Below are positions 33,223 to 41,945 of a DNA stretch of 64,000 bases, piece by piece. The stretch lies in contig NC_017542.1 of assembly GCF_000237325.1 (NCBI RefSeq), positions 4,126,501 to 4,190,500 on the forward strand. The letters are read 5' to 3'. Both the position numbers and the translations under genes were made by a program. Each line of letters begins with the position of its first letter. The stretch's first letter is position 1. The notes beneath the pieces were generated by a model, which ran no database searches, was not told where the DNA came from, and saw nothing but the letters and a program-made list of their open reading frames with translations. The DNA is from Paenibacillus polymyxa M1 (lineage in GTDB: Bacteria; Bacillota; Bacilli; Paenibacillales; Paenibacillaceae).

Positions 33223-33694
33223 TCAGTCATAGTCCGCATATAAGAGGTATTCCTTGCAATGCCTGCACTGAAATAAATAACCCCGAAACGATCCGTCACG
33301 TTCCATGCTTTCCCGTATTCGACTCTTAGCCTCTTTTTCATTATACAAAGCCAAAATAGGCATAAACATCAGGTTGACATCATTTTCTATCCCTCTACTG
33401 ACAAGCTCCTTCCAGCCCACAAAATCTATAAAAACACAGTAGTCATCACAGTGATCCAGCCACGCGGCGGTCTGCCATGCCTCATAACCGGGAGTCCGAT
33501 GCAGTAACTCATCCAGTTTTGGTTCCTCCAGTTGTGCACAGCAAGCAGGATCATGAAATGTTCCCTGTAGCATGCTCGCTTTCTAAGCCCTCAAGCTCTT
33601 CCTTCAATTGGTACATGGCTTGTACAGCCTCGGGACTGGGTGCGTGCAAACTATATCTTTTGTTTAGTGCCACCCATTTTTGCTGGATTTCCAT
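33223..33694 (-). pseudogene. cbrC: CbrC/UPF0167 family gene with internal deletion
   Basis: A normal start (GAGGGG, ATG 33694) encodes MEIQQKWVALNKRYSLHAPS followed by PEAVQAMYQLKEELEGLESE, typical of the N-terminal part of Paenibacillus CbrC proteins, then stops. In another frame the C-terminal part resumes: GTFHDPACCAQ, RTPGYEAWQTAAWLDHCDDY, FQCRHCKEYLLYADYD. The middle, including the family's CxxC blocks and the CPWCIADG region, is missing. The two parts are joined out of frame, so no functional protein is expected. Confidence 0.75.
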
Positions 33695-33751
33695 AAGCCC
33701 CTCACTTCCTTCTGATTTTCCTGAAATTTCTTATAACTTATTATAATAGAT

Positions 33752-33785
33752 ATAGGCTTCCGGTGAGTATACCCCGGAAGCCTAT
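33752..33785 (-). terminator. Terminator hairpin for the MFS gene or gap spacer
   Basis: ATAGGCTTCCGG (33752-33763) pairs with CCGGAAGCCTAT (33774-33785), a 12-bp stem. The following minus-strand tract is AT-rich but not a pure T run. It lies just downstream of the MFS gene's stop at 33810. Confidence 0.7.
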
Positions 33786-33809
33786 GGATTCATCTAACCA
33801 ATCTTTTAT

Positions 33810-35012
33810 TTATTTTGCCTTATGAGACACAGGCTCACTATTCCCGTTTCTTTTTCTCACTACCAACATAATAACAGCCATAACAGCTACCAAGACTGCT
33901 ATAAGCATAAAGGGAATATATTTGTCCACTCGATACAAGGTGGTCGTCAAAATAGGAGCAATGATCGCGGAAATTCCCTGTACCGCAGCTACCAGCCCCG
34001 CTGCTCCCCCTTGCTGCTCTTGACTGACCGAAAGCGAAGCACCTGCCATAAAACCGGGCATCAGTAAGCCTGTGCCTATGCCAAACATAAAGAATGCTGC
34101 ATAGTAAACGGCCAAGCTGGCTGAAATCAGAAATAATGCCATTCCAGCAATTAGGAATAGAGAACCAAGCAAAATCATCAGTTTAGGCTTCCATTTAAGC
34201 CATTTCATCTGGATGATCTGCACAATCAGCATCGCTGCCCCGGAGAACATAAGTCCAAAGGACACGACTCTTGCTGTTTCTTCGGATGTAAGACCTAACT
34301 GATCTTGAAAATAAAAACCACCTATAACCTGAATAGTCACAATACTTATCATCGTAACCAATCCTGCAAACAAATACATTCTTAGACCTGGCTGGAGGGG
34401 GTTAATTCGAGCGGGTTTTTGCTGAATAACGGGCTGGGCCGCCGGAATCGCCAGCAGAGACACCACGAATGCAACAGCGGCAATGACAATTCCAAAATAT
34501 AAGGGCCATAACAGCCCTATTAAAGTAAAAGCACCTGCAATCGCGGGGCCAAATACCAGCCCAAGCCCATTCGCCGCACTAATAATAGCCATACCACTTC
34601 CACGCTCTTCTCCTTCCGTTACATCCCCCATATAAGCTTGAGACGATGACAACACCGCCGGGATAAAGCCGCCAATTAAGCCGCGTGTAACAATCAGCAG
34701 GACTAACAGCAGCCCCCCACTAAGCCAACCATTTAATCCTGCAAAAAGAGTAAGTGTAAACAACAGACAGCTTACACACATCCCTATGAAACCAAGCAGA
34801 ATCACCGGCTTGCGTCCCTTTGCATCACTTAGATTTCCCCATACTGGAGCCATTAAGGCCATCGTTATAGAACCAAGCGATATAATTAATCCGGAATGGC
34901 TTTCTCTTAAGCCTAATTCACGAATAAGGGGCGGCATAATTGGAGCAATAAGCATGAGCCCTAGCATAGCCACAAATACACTGAAAAAGATGCTCCCTTT
35001 TATTCTATTCAT
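33810..35012 (-). CDS. MFS multidrug-type efflux transporter
   Basis: A 400-residue, 12-TM (DHA1-like) major facilitator. Motif A is seen as GNLSDAKGRKPVILLG (about 59-74), and RGLIGGFIPAVLSSSQAYMG is the motif C-like antiporter region in TM5, typical of drug/H+ antiporters of the TetA/NorA/YfmO type. A Lys/Pro-rich central loop (QPVIQQKPARINP) separates the halves. It is a single gene; no regulator lies beside it. Substrate cannot be told from the sequence. Confidence 0.85.
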   Translation of the reverse strand: MNRIKGSIFFSVFVAMLGLMLIAPIMPPLIRELGLRESHSGLIISLGSITMALMAPVWGNLSDAKGRKPVILLGFIGMCVSCLLFTLTLFAGLNGWLSGGLLLVLLIVTRGLIGGFIPAVLSSSQAYMGDVTEGEERGSGMAIISAANGLGLVFGPAIAGAFTLIGLLWPLYFGIVIAAVAFVVSLLAIPAAQPVIQQKPARINPLQPGLRMYLFAGLVTMISIVTIQVIGGFYFQDQLGLTSEETARVVSFGLMFSGAAMLIVQIIQMKWLKWKPKLMILLGSLFLIAGMALFLISASLAVYYAAFFMFGIGTGLLMPGFMAGASLSVSQEQQGGAAGLVAAVQGISAIIAPILTTTLYRVDKYIPFMLIAVLVAVMAVIMLVVRKRNGNSEPVSHKAK

Positions 35013-35372
35013 CCTCGCACACTCCTCTGTTAAAGATTCTCTCTATGCAGAAGTATACGGAGCATACCAAAACGCTACTGCCTATAGACGGATAAATTTG
35101 CGGTTAAACGGATTTAATTTTGCGTATAAAACAGCAGCCAGTCTTCAGACAGTAAAAAATGGCCTGCATTCTATGGCCCAATGGGCGTCGTTAATTATAG
35201 AGTCGCTCTTTCGTTGTGAAATGAACTACATCGGTCTCTTCATTGCTGACTGGATGGAAGGGCTTCATTTCCTGGCATGTTATTACGATATATGATGTAC
35301 AGTCTTTTGCCTTTAGTAATTAGCGTAGCTGTGGGTTGAGTCTGTATATCGATGTCTAAGGGGGAAATCTCA
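35013..35372. other. Intergenic region without recognised genes
   Basis: A 360-bp gap between the divergent MFS and chemoreceptor genes. I see no RNA gene, repeat or terminator in it. It must carry both promoters; neither matches the consensus well. Near the chemoreceptor the leader has AAGGGGG before the GTG start. Confidence 0.5.
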
Positions 35373-37133
35373 GTGAAAACAAAAATAGGATCAATCATGA
35401 AGGTAAGATCGTTAAGAACGAAGTTAACCATAATGTGCTTGATTATTTTAATTGTACCCACATTCGTGATTGGAATCAGTTCTTATGTTGTTTCCAAGAA
35501 TGAAATGAATGAATCAGGCAAAGTAGCACTTAAGAATAGTGTGCAAATGGTAATTGGTATGATTAGTTTCCTCAATGGGCAAGTCGAAGCCGGTAATTTA
35601 ACATTGGAAGAAGCACAGGAAAAACTGCGCATCGAGCTGCTCGGTGTAAAAGATGCTAATAACAAAAGACCGGTTAAGATTAAATATACTGTAGGTAAAA
35701 CAGGTTATCCGTGGGCAGTCAACCAAGATGCCGTTTCAGTGATGAACCCTTCAAATGAAGGCCAGGATTTAATAAATGCCGTATCGAAAGACGGTGTGCA
35801 TGTGGGAAAAGAGTTTGTAGAAGCCGGTACAAACGGCGGGGGATTCGTCACTTATAAATGGGCTTTACCTGGTACAGATCAAGTGGAGACGAAAATTTCG
35901 TACGTTGAAAGGGATCCTTATTGGGGATGGATCATCGGCTCTGGAGCATATTTTAACGAATTTAACAGCGGGGCGACCAAGGTCCTTTATATTGTCCTGA
36001 TTATTACGACTATTGCAGTTATTCTGGGAGCAATTATCGTAAGCTTTGTTTCGGGACGTTTTACGAAGCCTATTATCATGATTGCAAAGCGGCTTAACGC
36101 AGTTGCGGACGGTGATTTAACGGTCGAAGAAGTCAAAATGAATTCAAAAGATGAGGTTGGCGAGCTGGCACAGGATTTCAATCATATGATTAAAAATATT
36201 AGATATTTGATCGGTGAAGTAAATCTCTCCACAAAGCAGGTAGCAGCTTCCTCGAAAGAATTAACCCTTGGAGCAGAGCACACTGGACAGGCAACCGAGC
36301 ATATTACCATTGCGATTCAGGAATCGGCGGCCGGTGCGAAGGAGCAGCAACTGATGCTCCAGAAGACAACCAGCTCGCTTGAAGAAATTTCAATAGGCAT
36401 GCAGCGGATCACGGATAGCTCCTTGACTATTGCTGAATCGTCTGCAGACGCGATGGAGATGGCGAGCCTTGGCGGTACTGCTGTACAACATACGGTGAAG
36501 CAAATGGACTTGATTAACCATTCCGTCAATGAAACCGATGCGGTTATGAGAATGCTGGATGAACGCACTCAACAGATCGACACGATGCTACATGCCATTA
36601 CGGATATCGCACAGCAGACCAATCTGCTTGCCTTAAATGCTTCGATTGAGGCTGCCCGTGCAGGCGAAGAAGGCCGCGGTTTCTCCGTAGTTGCTTCAGA
36701 GGTAAGAAAGCTGGCCGAACAATCGAACCAGTCTTCCGGGCAGATTTCCGAGTTGATTCAGAATATGCGCAAAGATATGGAGCATTCGCTTAAGACCATG
36801 GAACGCGTAAAACAGGATGTAGACTCCGGCATTAAAATTGCCAATGAGACGGAGCAGCAGTTTAAGAAAATTGTGGCGTCCACCAATCATATCGCACAGC
36901 AAACGGAAGAGCTCGCGAGCATCACGGAGCAAATAACCGCAAGTGTCCAGGAGATTTCAGCGAGCGGAGAGAACGTATCCAGTCTGGCGCTTCAAGCAGC
37001 GGACAACTCGCAGAATATTGCAGCGTCTGCAGAAGAGCAGCTGGCTTCGATGCAGCAGATCACCAGCCTGGCAACGACCTTGTCGGATATGTCACAAAAG
37101 TTACAAGATCTAACGGTCAAATTTAAATACTAA
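35373..37133 (+). CDS. Methyl-accepting chemotaxis protein
   Basis: A ~586-residue transmembrane chemoreceptor. I prefer GTG 35373, placed 8 bases after AAGGGGG; an ATG 21 bp earlier is possible. TM1 is [20 protein letters not shown]; the extracellular part (about 45-200) has the single-Cache pattern [20 protein letters not shown] and [23 protein letters not shown] end; TM2 is [24 protein letters not shown] and a signalling domain with [20 protein letters not shown] follow. It should report to CheA/CheW. It ends with a strong terminator and is monocistronic. Ligand unknown. Confidence 0.92.
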   Translation: MKTKIGSIMKVRSLRTKLTIMCLIILIVPTFVIGISSYVVSKNEMNESGKVALKNSVQMVIGMISFLNGQVEAGNLTLEEAQEKLRIELLGVKDANNKRPVKIKYTVGKTGYPWAVNQDAVSVMNPSNEGQDLINAVSKDGVHVGKEFVEAGTNGGGFVTYKWALPGTDQVETKISYVERDPYWGWIIGSGAYFNEFNSGATKVLYIVLIITTIAVILGAIIVSFVSGRFTKPIIMIAKRLNAVADGDLTVEEVKMNSKDEVGELAQDFNHMIKNIRYLIGEVNLSTKQVAASSKELTLGAEHTGQATEHITIAIQESAAGAKEQQLMLQKTTSSLEEISIGMQRITDSSLTIAESSADAMEMASLGGTAVQHTVKQMDLINHSVNETDAVMRMLDERTQQIDTMLHAITDIAQQTNLLALNASIEAARAGEEGRGFSVVASEVRKLAEQSNQSSGQISELIQNMRKDMEHSLKTMERVKQDVDSGIKIANETEQQFKKIVASTNHIAQQTEELASITEQITASVQEISASGENVSSLALQAADNSQNIAASAEEQLASMQQITSLATTLSDMSQKLQDLTVKFKY

Positions 37134-37183
37134 CGGAAATAAGTCTTTCCAAAACATCGCGCTAAACTGTTATTCATATTATA

Positions 37184-37216
37184 AGGTCAACCAGTTCTTT
37201 CTGGTTGACCCTTTTT
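37184..37216 (+). terminator. Rho-independent terminator
   Basis: GGTCAACCAG (37185-37194) pairs with CTGGTTGACC (37201-37210), followed by CTTTTT. Confidence 0.9.
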
Positions 37217-37299
37217 GCATTGTTCTGAGGAATTACTGAAAAGGCTTGCAAATCATAATTCCCTTCTAGCGATGTGAATTGGACACGGTTTTTGTTGAT

Positions 37300-37320
37300 T
37301 TGGTTCAGAATTGGTTCAGA
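37300..37320 (+). promoter_or_regulatory. Tandem repeat upstream of the SLH-protein gene
   Basis: TTGGTTCAGA occurs twice (37300-37309, 37311-37320) with an 11-bp period, i.e. one helical turn, followed by TATAGT (37330-37335). This looks like a direct-repeat operator for a response regulator or activator. The factor is unknown. Confidence 0.45.
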
Positions 37321-37429
37321 GGCATTTAGTATAGTAATTCAGTAGTGTAAGAAAATCATATTCGTAGGTTAGTCATCATGGAGATCTTAGTAAGCTCATC
37401 GTGACACCGGAAATTTATGGAGGAAGTTT

Positions 37430-39025
37430 ATGAGTAAATTCAAGTCTTTTTGTTTAACTTATCTTGCTGTTATCGTCTTATTTGGAACCTGGACATGGAG
37501 TTTTTCCGAGAGTACTGTGTATGCAACCTCCTCACCAGCACCTAGTGTAACGGATGCTGTGTATGCTACTGAAACCACGGTAACGAGTTGGACAAATCCT
37601 TCTAAACAAGGTCAATCCGTAACGTTTAGCATCAAAACCATCTCAACCCCACAAATTACGAAAGATTTAACCGGCTCGGTTATCCTTATGGACGGTACGG
37701 ATATATTAGATACGCTGACGATGAGGCCAAATGGCATTGCGAATGGATATGCCACTGCGACCTACACCACAAGCGATTTAAGTGTGGGAAGTCATCCGAT
37801 TACTGCTATATATAGTGGGGATGCTCGATTTGCCCCCAGTACATCTGAGCCTTACGTTCAGGTCGTAAATGCATCTACACCTACGACTACACCTTCACTG
37901 AGACCTACAGTAACTACAGTACTGAGTTCGCCAAATCCGTCTAGTCACGGCCAAGAAGTAAGGTTTAGCGTGAGGACAACTTCGAACCCACAAACTTCGG
38001 GCGATTTAACCGGAACAGTCATCCTTATGGACGGCACGAATATATTAGGTACGCTGACGATGGAGCCAGTGGGCATTTCGAATGGTTATGCCAATGCGTA
38101 CTACACTACAAGCAACTTAAGTGTGGGAAGCCACCCGATTACTGCTATATACAGTGGAGATGTTCGATTCGCGCCGAGTACCTCTGAAGCGTATATACAG
38201 GTTGTAAACGGAGATGCAGGCACTGGTGGTACTGGAAGTACGAGCGGAACCGGTGCTACTACTGGTAACGACAGCAGCAGTAGTAATAAAAAAGATAAGA
38301 AGGATAACGCGGATAGCAGTGATTCATCTTTTTCCAGTGAAACAACCACATCTTCATCACCATCGGTTTCAACAACGGATGTACCGACTCCGGAAATCAT
38401 GCCCGTAGAGCAATCCGAGGTTGCGCATGAAAAATATATAACGGGTTATCAGGATGGTACATTCCGACCGGACCAGTCCATTACACGAGCTGAAACCGCC
38501 GCGATGATGGCTAGAATTATGAAGCTGGAGACAAAAGAAGGCTCAACGACATACAAAGATGTACCTAACATGTATTGGGCAAAGGATTCGATTATAGCGC
38601 TTACGACACAGCACCTCATGAATGGATATGCAGATGGAACATTTCGGCCAGAGCAACCCATTACCCGTGCAGAAATGGCAGCAATACTCGCATCCTGGAA
38701 GCAGCTTAAAGGTACACAAACCGCAGCGTCTCCCTATACCGATATCGAAAAGCATTGGGCAAGAGATTCCATTGTAGCGCTAGCTAATGCAGGATGGATT
38801 ACCGGTTATAACGACAACAGCTTCCAACCCAATAAATATATAACACGAGTAGAGACTGTTACCATTTTGAACACTATCTTAAAGCGAGGACCCCTGGAAG
38901 GAACAATTCAGGCTACTTGGAAGGATGTACCAGTAGATTACTGGGCATTCAAAAATATTGAAGAAGCGTCTCGTACCCATACTTCAACCATCAATTCAGA
39001 GGGTACAGAAACTTTCGTAAAATAA
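37430..39025 (+). CDS. S-layer-homology surface protein with bacterial Ig-like repeats
   Basis: A 531-residue exported protein. Residues 1-33 are a signal peptide ending near VYATS. Two near-identical Ig-like domains follow (about 45-147 and 155-262), each with VILMDGT, LSVGSHPITAIYSGD and RFAPSTSE. A Gly/Ser/Thr-Lys-Asp-rich linker (265-325) leads to three SLH units (GYQDGTFRPDQSITRAETAA, GYADGTFRPEQPITRAEMAA, GYNDNSFQPNKYITRVETVT), which bind pyruvylated wall polymer. It is therefore a wall-anchored surface protein; ligand unknown. The first SLH unit lacks its start, and the last is shortened. Confidence 0.9.
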   Translation: MSKFKSFCLTYLAVIVLFGTWTWSFSESTVYATSSPAPSVTDAVYATETTVTSWTNPSKQGQSVTFSIKTISTPQITKDLTGSVILMDGTDILDTLTMRPNGIANGYATATYTTSDLSVGSHPITAIYSGDARFAPSTSEPYVQVVNASTPTTTPSLRPTVTTVLSSPNPSSHGQEVRFSVRTTSNPQTSGDLTGTVILMDGTNILGTLTMEPVGISNGYANAYYTTSNLSVGSHPITAIYSGDVRFAPSTSEAYIQVVNGDAGTGGTGSTSGTGATTGNDSSSSNKKDKKDNADSSDSSFSSETTTSSSPSVSTTDVPTPEIMPVEQSEVAHEKYITGYQDGTFRPDQSITRAETAAMMARIMKLETKEGSTTYKDVPNMYWAKDSIIALTTQHLMNGYADGTFRPEQPITRAEMAAILASWKQLKGTQTAASPYTDIEKHWARDSIVALANAGWITGYNDNSFQPNKYITRVETVTILNTILKRGPLEGTIQATWKDVPVDYWAFKNIEEASRTHTSTINSEGTETFVK

Positions 39026-39034
39026 GCACCAAAT

Positions 39035-39075
39035 AAAAAGCTGGCATCCTTTCTATAACAGGGTTCCAGCTTTTT
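39035..39075. terminator. Bidirectional terminator
   Basis: AAAAAGCTGG (39035-39044) pairs with CCAGCTTTTT (39066-39075) across a 21-base loop. T runs exist on both strands, serving the SLH gene and the converging AraC gene. Confidence 0.85.
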
Positions 39076-39113
39076 GTTTACTTGATATCTTTAGAAGGGT
39101 CAAAAAAGAAATT

Positions 39114-40076
39114 TTAAAATACTTTCTTCAAGGATGATGGTTTCACTCCGTATTCCCGGAAAAATTGCTCTGAAAATGCACTCACATTGCTGTACCCTAC
39201 AGCCATCGCAGCTTCTGTTACATTGCTCTCCTGGCTTCGAAGCAGCTTCATCGCATAATCGAGACGAATTTGGCGCAAATATTCAAATACAGTCGTTCCA
39301 AAACATGCTTTGAATCCTTTTTTTAATTTAAAATCGTTTAATCCTACTTTTTTGGATAATGCGATCAGTGAAGGAGGATCAATCATGCTGGATTCAAGGA
39401 TTTGCCGAGCCATAAGCAACTTTCTGACATCTTCTTTAGATAAGCCTTCGGGCATGGGGGTTAAATCAAATAATTGAATCATAAGTCGATTTAAAATCTC
39501 TAGTGCTGCTGCTTCCATTAATAAAGGCGATCTATGCACACTTTTCAAGTCTTTGATCAAATGTTCAATCATCACTATACTTCTGTGATCCAGTTCAAAA
39601 CCAAAGTGATGGAATGCAGCCCCCTTCAGAATTTGATTAAATTCAATAGCTACCTGTCGACGAGCCGCCAACTGTGAAGCCGCATAATTAAACAACGAAA
39701 CAGGAATGCCAAGTGCAAATGATTGGTATTGTTCGTTAACCGGAGGATGGAAGCGTGCTTTGAAATCCTGTAAAAAAATAAGAGCCCCCCGCCCCGACGG
39801 GAGTGTATAGTCCAGACCAGCTATATTCACATGACGTTGCCCCGAAAGTGCAAATTGAAGTTCAATCATTTGTCCTCTGGAAGCAAAGTTCGTCGGGTAA
39901 GGCCCGTGATATTGAATGTGCGAATACACAATCTCGATTCCGCTGTAAGTTGTAACTCGGTAAATATGTCCGTTACCCGCTTCTGGTAACATCATATAGG
40001 TATGCTCGTTTTGTTTTCTAAACGGAGTTTTTTCTAAATAATGCTGATATATTAATGATAACGAATTTGAATTCAC
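39114..40076 (-). CDS. AraC family regulator, PchR-like, iron controlled
   Basis: A ~320-residue regulator. The start is placed at GTG 40076 because GAGGTGG lies 6 bases upstream, and because the longer frame would begin inside a Fur box. The N-terminal domain (IYRVTTYSGIEIVYSHIQYH, MIELQFALSGQRHVNI) matches the PchR/YbtA subgroup that senses iron-siderophore complexes. The C-terminal HTH pair has PPSLIALSKKVGLNDFKLKK and AAMAVGYSNVSAFSEQFFRE. With the Fur box this suggests an iron-starvation regulator of siderophore uptake. No siderophore genes lie within this window, so its targets are elsewhere. Confidence 0.85.
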   Translation of the reverse strand: MNSNSLSLIYQHYLEKTPFRKQNEHTYMMLPEAGNGHIYRVTTYSGIEIVYSHIQYHGPYPTNFASRGQMIELQFALSGQRHVNIAGLDYTLPSGRGALIFLQDFKARFHPPVNEQYQSFALGIPVSLFNYAASQLAARRQVAIEFNQILKGAAFHHFGFELDHRSIVMIEHLIKDLKSVHRSPLLMEAAALEILNRLMIQLFDLTPMPEGLSKEDVRKLLMARQILESSMIDPPSLIALSKKVGLNDFKLKKGFKACFGTTVFEYLRQIRLDYAMKLLRSQESNVTEAAMAVGYSNVSAFSEQFFREYGVKPSSLKKVF

Positions 40077-40117
40077 AAGCATCCACCTCAAAGGTTTTCG
40101 TTCATTTTGATGATTCA

Positions 40118-40136
40118 AATGAGAATCGTTATCATT
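40118..40136 (-). promoter_or_regulatory. Fur box
   Basis: TGAGAATCGTTATCA (40120-40134) matches the Bacillus 7-1-7 Fur consensus TGATAATNATTATCA at most positions and is embedded in AATGAGAATCGTTATCATT. It lies 42-60 bp upstream of the regulator's start. Iron-dependent repression is inferred. Confidence 0.78.
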
Positions 40137-40206
40137 AATATTAGCTGAATTTGAATGGTTTGACCAGACTTATTGGAGTATGCTGTAGTGATATTCGGGG
40201 AATCTA

Positions 40207-40602
40207 TTAATCCCAATCCATATAAAACGTTGCTTTCAATTTCCCCTTTTCCCATGCTGGGCAACTCAAATGAACAGGCACATTGTTTTCAATGTGTTCC
40301 TGCTCCATAACACTCGCGCATCTAGGACAAGCATAAGAAATTTTATACTGTGATGAGTCCGATATCATCTCAATAAACAGTTCATTGCGGATGGCCTGAC
40401 AGACCGGACATACATATATCGCGTCATAAGCATCATATCTCGTCGAAGGGTTGCCTATGAATTCCCCAATACGTCGTTTAAGGACAGTATCCTGTACAAA
40501 CGAAGCAATGGATTCCAAACTCATATATGAAAAACCAAACCCTACAAATATGTTCTTAGTATAAGCACAGGTATCACAGTCCAGCTTGTACGCTTCCCCC
40601 AT
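40207..40602 (-). CDS. Zinc-ribbon-type protein of unknown function
   Basis: A 131-residue protein starting at ATG 40602 with GGAG upstream. It has CDTC (near residue 9), CPVC (about 66-69), CPRC (about 93-96) and a later HLSCPAW, giving up to three pairs of Cys that look like one or two zinc ribbons. The spacing KLDCDTCAYTKNIFVGFG suggests a metal-binding adaptor. No enzyme motif is seen. It is monocistronic. Confidence 0.65.
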   Translation of the reverse strand: MGEAYKLDCDTCAYTKNIFVGFGFSYMSLESIASFVQDTVLKRRIGEFIGNPSTRYDAYDAIYVCPVCQAIRNELFIEMISDSSQYKISYACPRCASVMEQEHIENNVPVHLSCPAWEKGKLKATFYMDWD

Positions 40603-40674
40603 GTTTATCACTCCACATCACTCATTCTTTTTATAATGGCTTTGTTAAACTTTGTTGTTGATATTAGATAGTAA

Positions 40675-40688
40675 CGAACAAACGTTCT
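40675..40688 (+). promoter_or_regulatory. LexA (SOS) box upstream of the IS1595 transposase remnant
   Basis: CGAACAAACGTTCT matches the Bacillus LexA consensus CGAACRNRYGTTYC at 13 of 14 positions. TATAAT (40688-40693) overlaps its end, so bound LexA would block the promoter. The transposase ATG is at 40728. The upstream GGCTTTGTTAAACTTTGTTG (40639-40658) may be the element's left end. Confidence 0.6.
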
Positions 40689-40727
40689 ATAATATAGGCA
40701 ATATCACTATTCGGAGATGGTTTACCT

Positions 40728-41090
40728 ATGGATTTAAAGGAACTGAAAAAGCTTGCTAATGCCGATAGCGAAAAACGAGAACTTGTTTACTTTTTGCAGA
40801 CTCGAACGACGGGGATTGCTAATCAAATACGGGCAATTGATGAAATTCAAGAGCAGAAGCACAAAGATGGGCTTGTTTGTCCGCATTGTAAAAATCATTC
40901 TGTCGTGCGATTTGGAAAGTACGCTGTAAAAACACGCACTGGAGAGGTTAAACGTCAACGTTACCGTTGTAAGTCCTGTCGCCAAACGTTCAATGACCTT
41001 ACAAACACCCCTCTTCAACGCACGAGAAGACCTCATATTTGGGTTCGTTATATTGAATGCATGATTGAGGGGTTTGGTTTCAATACCTAG
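40728..41090 (+). pseudogene. IS1595 family transposase, N-terminal fragment
   Basis: 120 codons matching the N-terminal part of IS1595-type transposases. A zinc ribbon (CPHCKNHSVVRFGKY, RYRCKSCRQTFNDLTN) is followed by TPLQRTRRPHIWVRYIECM and the start of the helical region EGFG. A full transposase is ~300 residues with a DDE/N core; here a stop follows and the catalytic part is absent. The downstream 41091-41218 bases show no continuation in other frames that I can recognise, so it is truncated rather than frameshifted. It sits behind a LexA-type box. Confidence 0.8.
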
Positions 41091-41218
41091 ACAGCAAGGA
41101 ATATGAGAATACCGCATCGAATAAGAAAAATATGTTGGTCAAATCGTGCTTGTTTACTGTAACCGACACGAATACCAAACTTCGGATTTCTGCTTATTCT
41201 TGTTAAGCTAACTGGCAG

Positions 41219-41665
41219 TTATGTACTAAAAATTTGTTCGAGATGGTGTTCCAAGTGCTCAACATAGTCTTTTATAAGCCACTCTAACGTAACAAGTTTT
41301 TCTTCACCAATGTCGCATAAATACAGCAACTTGTCTTCAGGAATGTTTGCAATGACTACAGCCACTTGCTTATTCAATATAACCCAAAGAGCCAAAATAT
41401 GATCAATACTTAGGTTTTGGTAATTCATGAGTTCCACCCAATGATTCTGGGCGTATTTTAACACTGAGTAAGGTTGAGATTCATATTGAGAACGCACAAA
41501 TATTTGTAAATTAGTAAGTGCGGAGTCACACAGATGCCCTAGTATTTCCTTTTTTGACCAACTGTTTGGTCGGGTCCGAATAGAAAAATCGAGTTCAGAA
41601 TAAGTATGGATTCTGGATGGAACATCAGTAATCCTAAAATTAAGATGTTGTAAGATGGCTTCCAT
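41219..41665 (-). CDS. DinB superfamily protein
   Basis: A 148-residue four-helix DinB-like protein. It shows PNSWSKKEILGHLCDSALTN (about 33-52), the family's W-S-x-K-E-x-L-x-H-L element with a metal-binding His, and DYVEHLEHHLEQIF (about 133-146) with the other two His of the site. Length is typical (150-175). DinB-fold proteins include thiol-dependent transferases and many proteins of unknown role. It is monocistronic and lies downstream of the IS remnant in the opposite direction. Confidence 0.85.
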   Translation of the reverse strand: MEAILQHLNFRITDVPSRIHTYSELDFSIRTRPNSWSKKEILGHLCDSALTNLQIFVRSQYESQPYSVLKYAQNHWVELMNYQNLSIDHILALWVILNKQVAVVIANIPEDKLLYLCDIGEEKLVTLEWLIKDYVEHLEHHLEQIFST

Positions 41666-41789
41666 GGTATTTCCTCCAATTTGTTTTTATAGATTGTACC
41701 AACACTAATATTGTGGGTCAACAATTGGTTATTACGCTAAGGTTTTTTTCATGGGTAATTCTTAAACAAACGGGTACGATAGCTTAATG

Positions 41790-41815
41790 AACCGCCTTTC
41801 AACTGAGGCGGTTTT
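41790..41815. terminator. Terminator-like hairpin
   Basis: AACCGCCT (41790-41797) pairs with AGGCGGTT (41805-41812), followed by TTC. No plus-strand gene ends nearby, so its role is unclear. It may belong to a lost gene. Confidence 0.5.
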
Positions 41816-41861
41816 CTTATGGTCAAATATCAACATTAGAATTTAACATAGCCTTTATAAT

Positions 41862-41888
41862 AAAAAGCCCGCCGTAAGAGGCAGGCTA
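41862..41888 (-). terminator. Rho-independent terminator
   Basis: AGCCCGCC (41866-41873) pairs with GGCAGGCT (41880-41887), with one G-T pair. On the minus strand a T tract follows. It ends the rsbQ/PAS-GGDEF transcript. Confidence 0.78.
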
Positions 41889-41945
41889 GGCTAATTAGCT
41901 CTAAGGCGCGTCGGCTCTTAATTCCCTTTATTAATAAGCCTCTAT

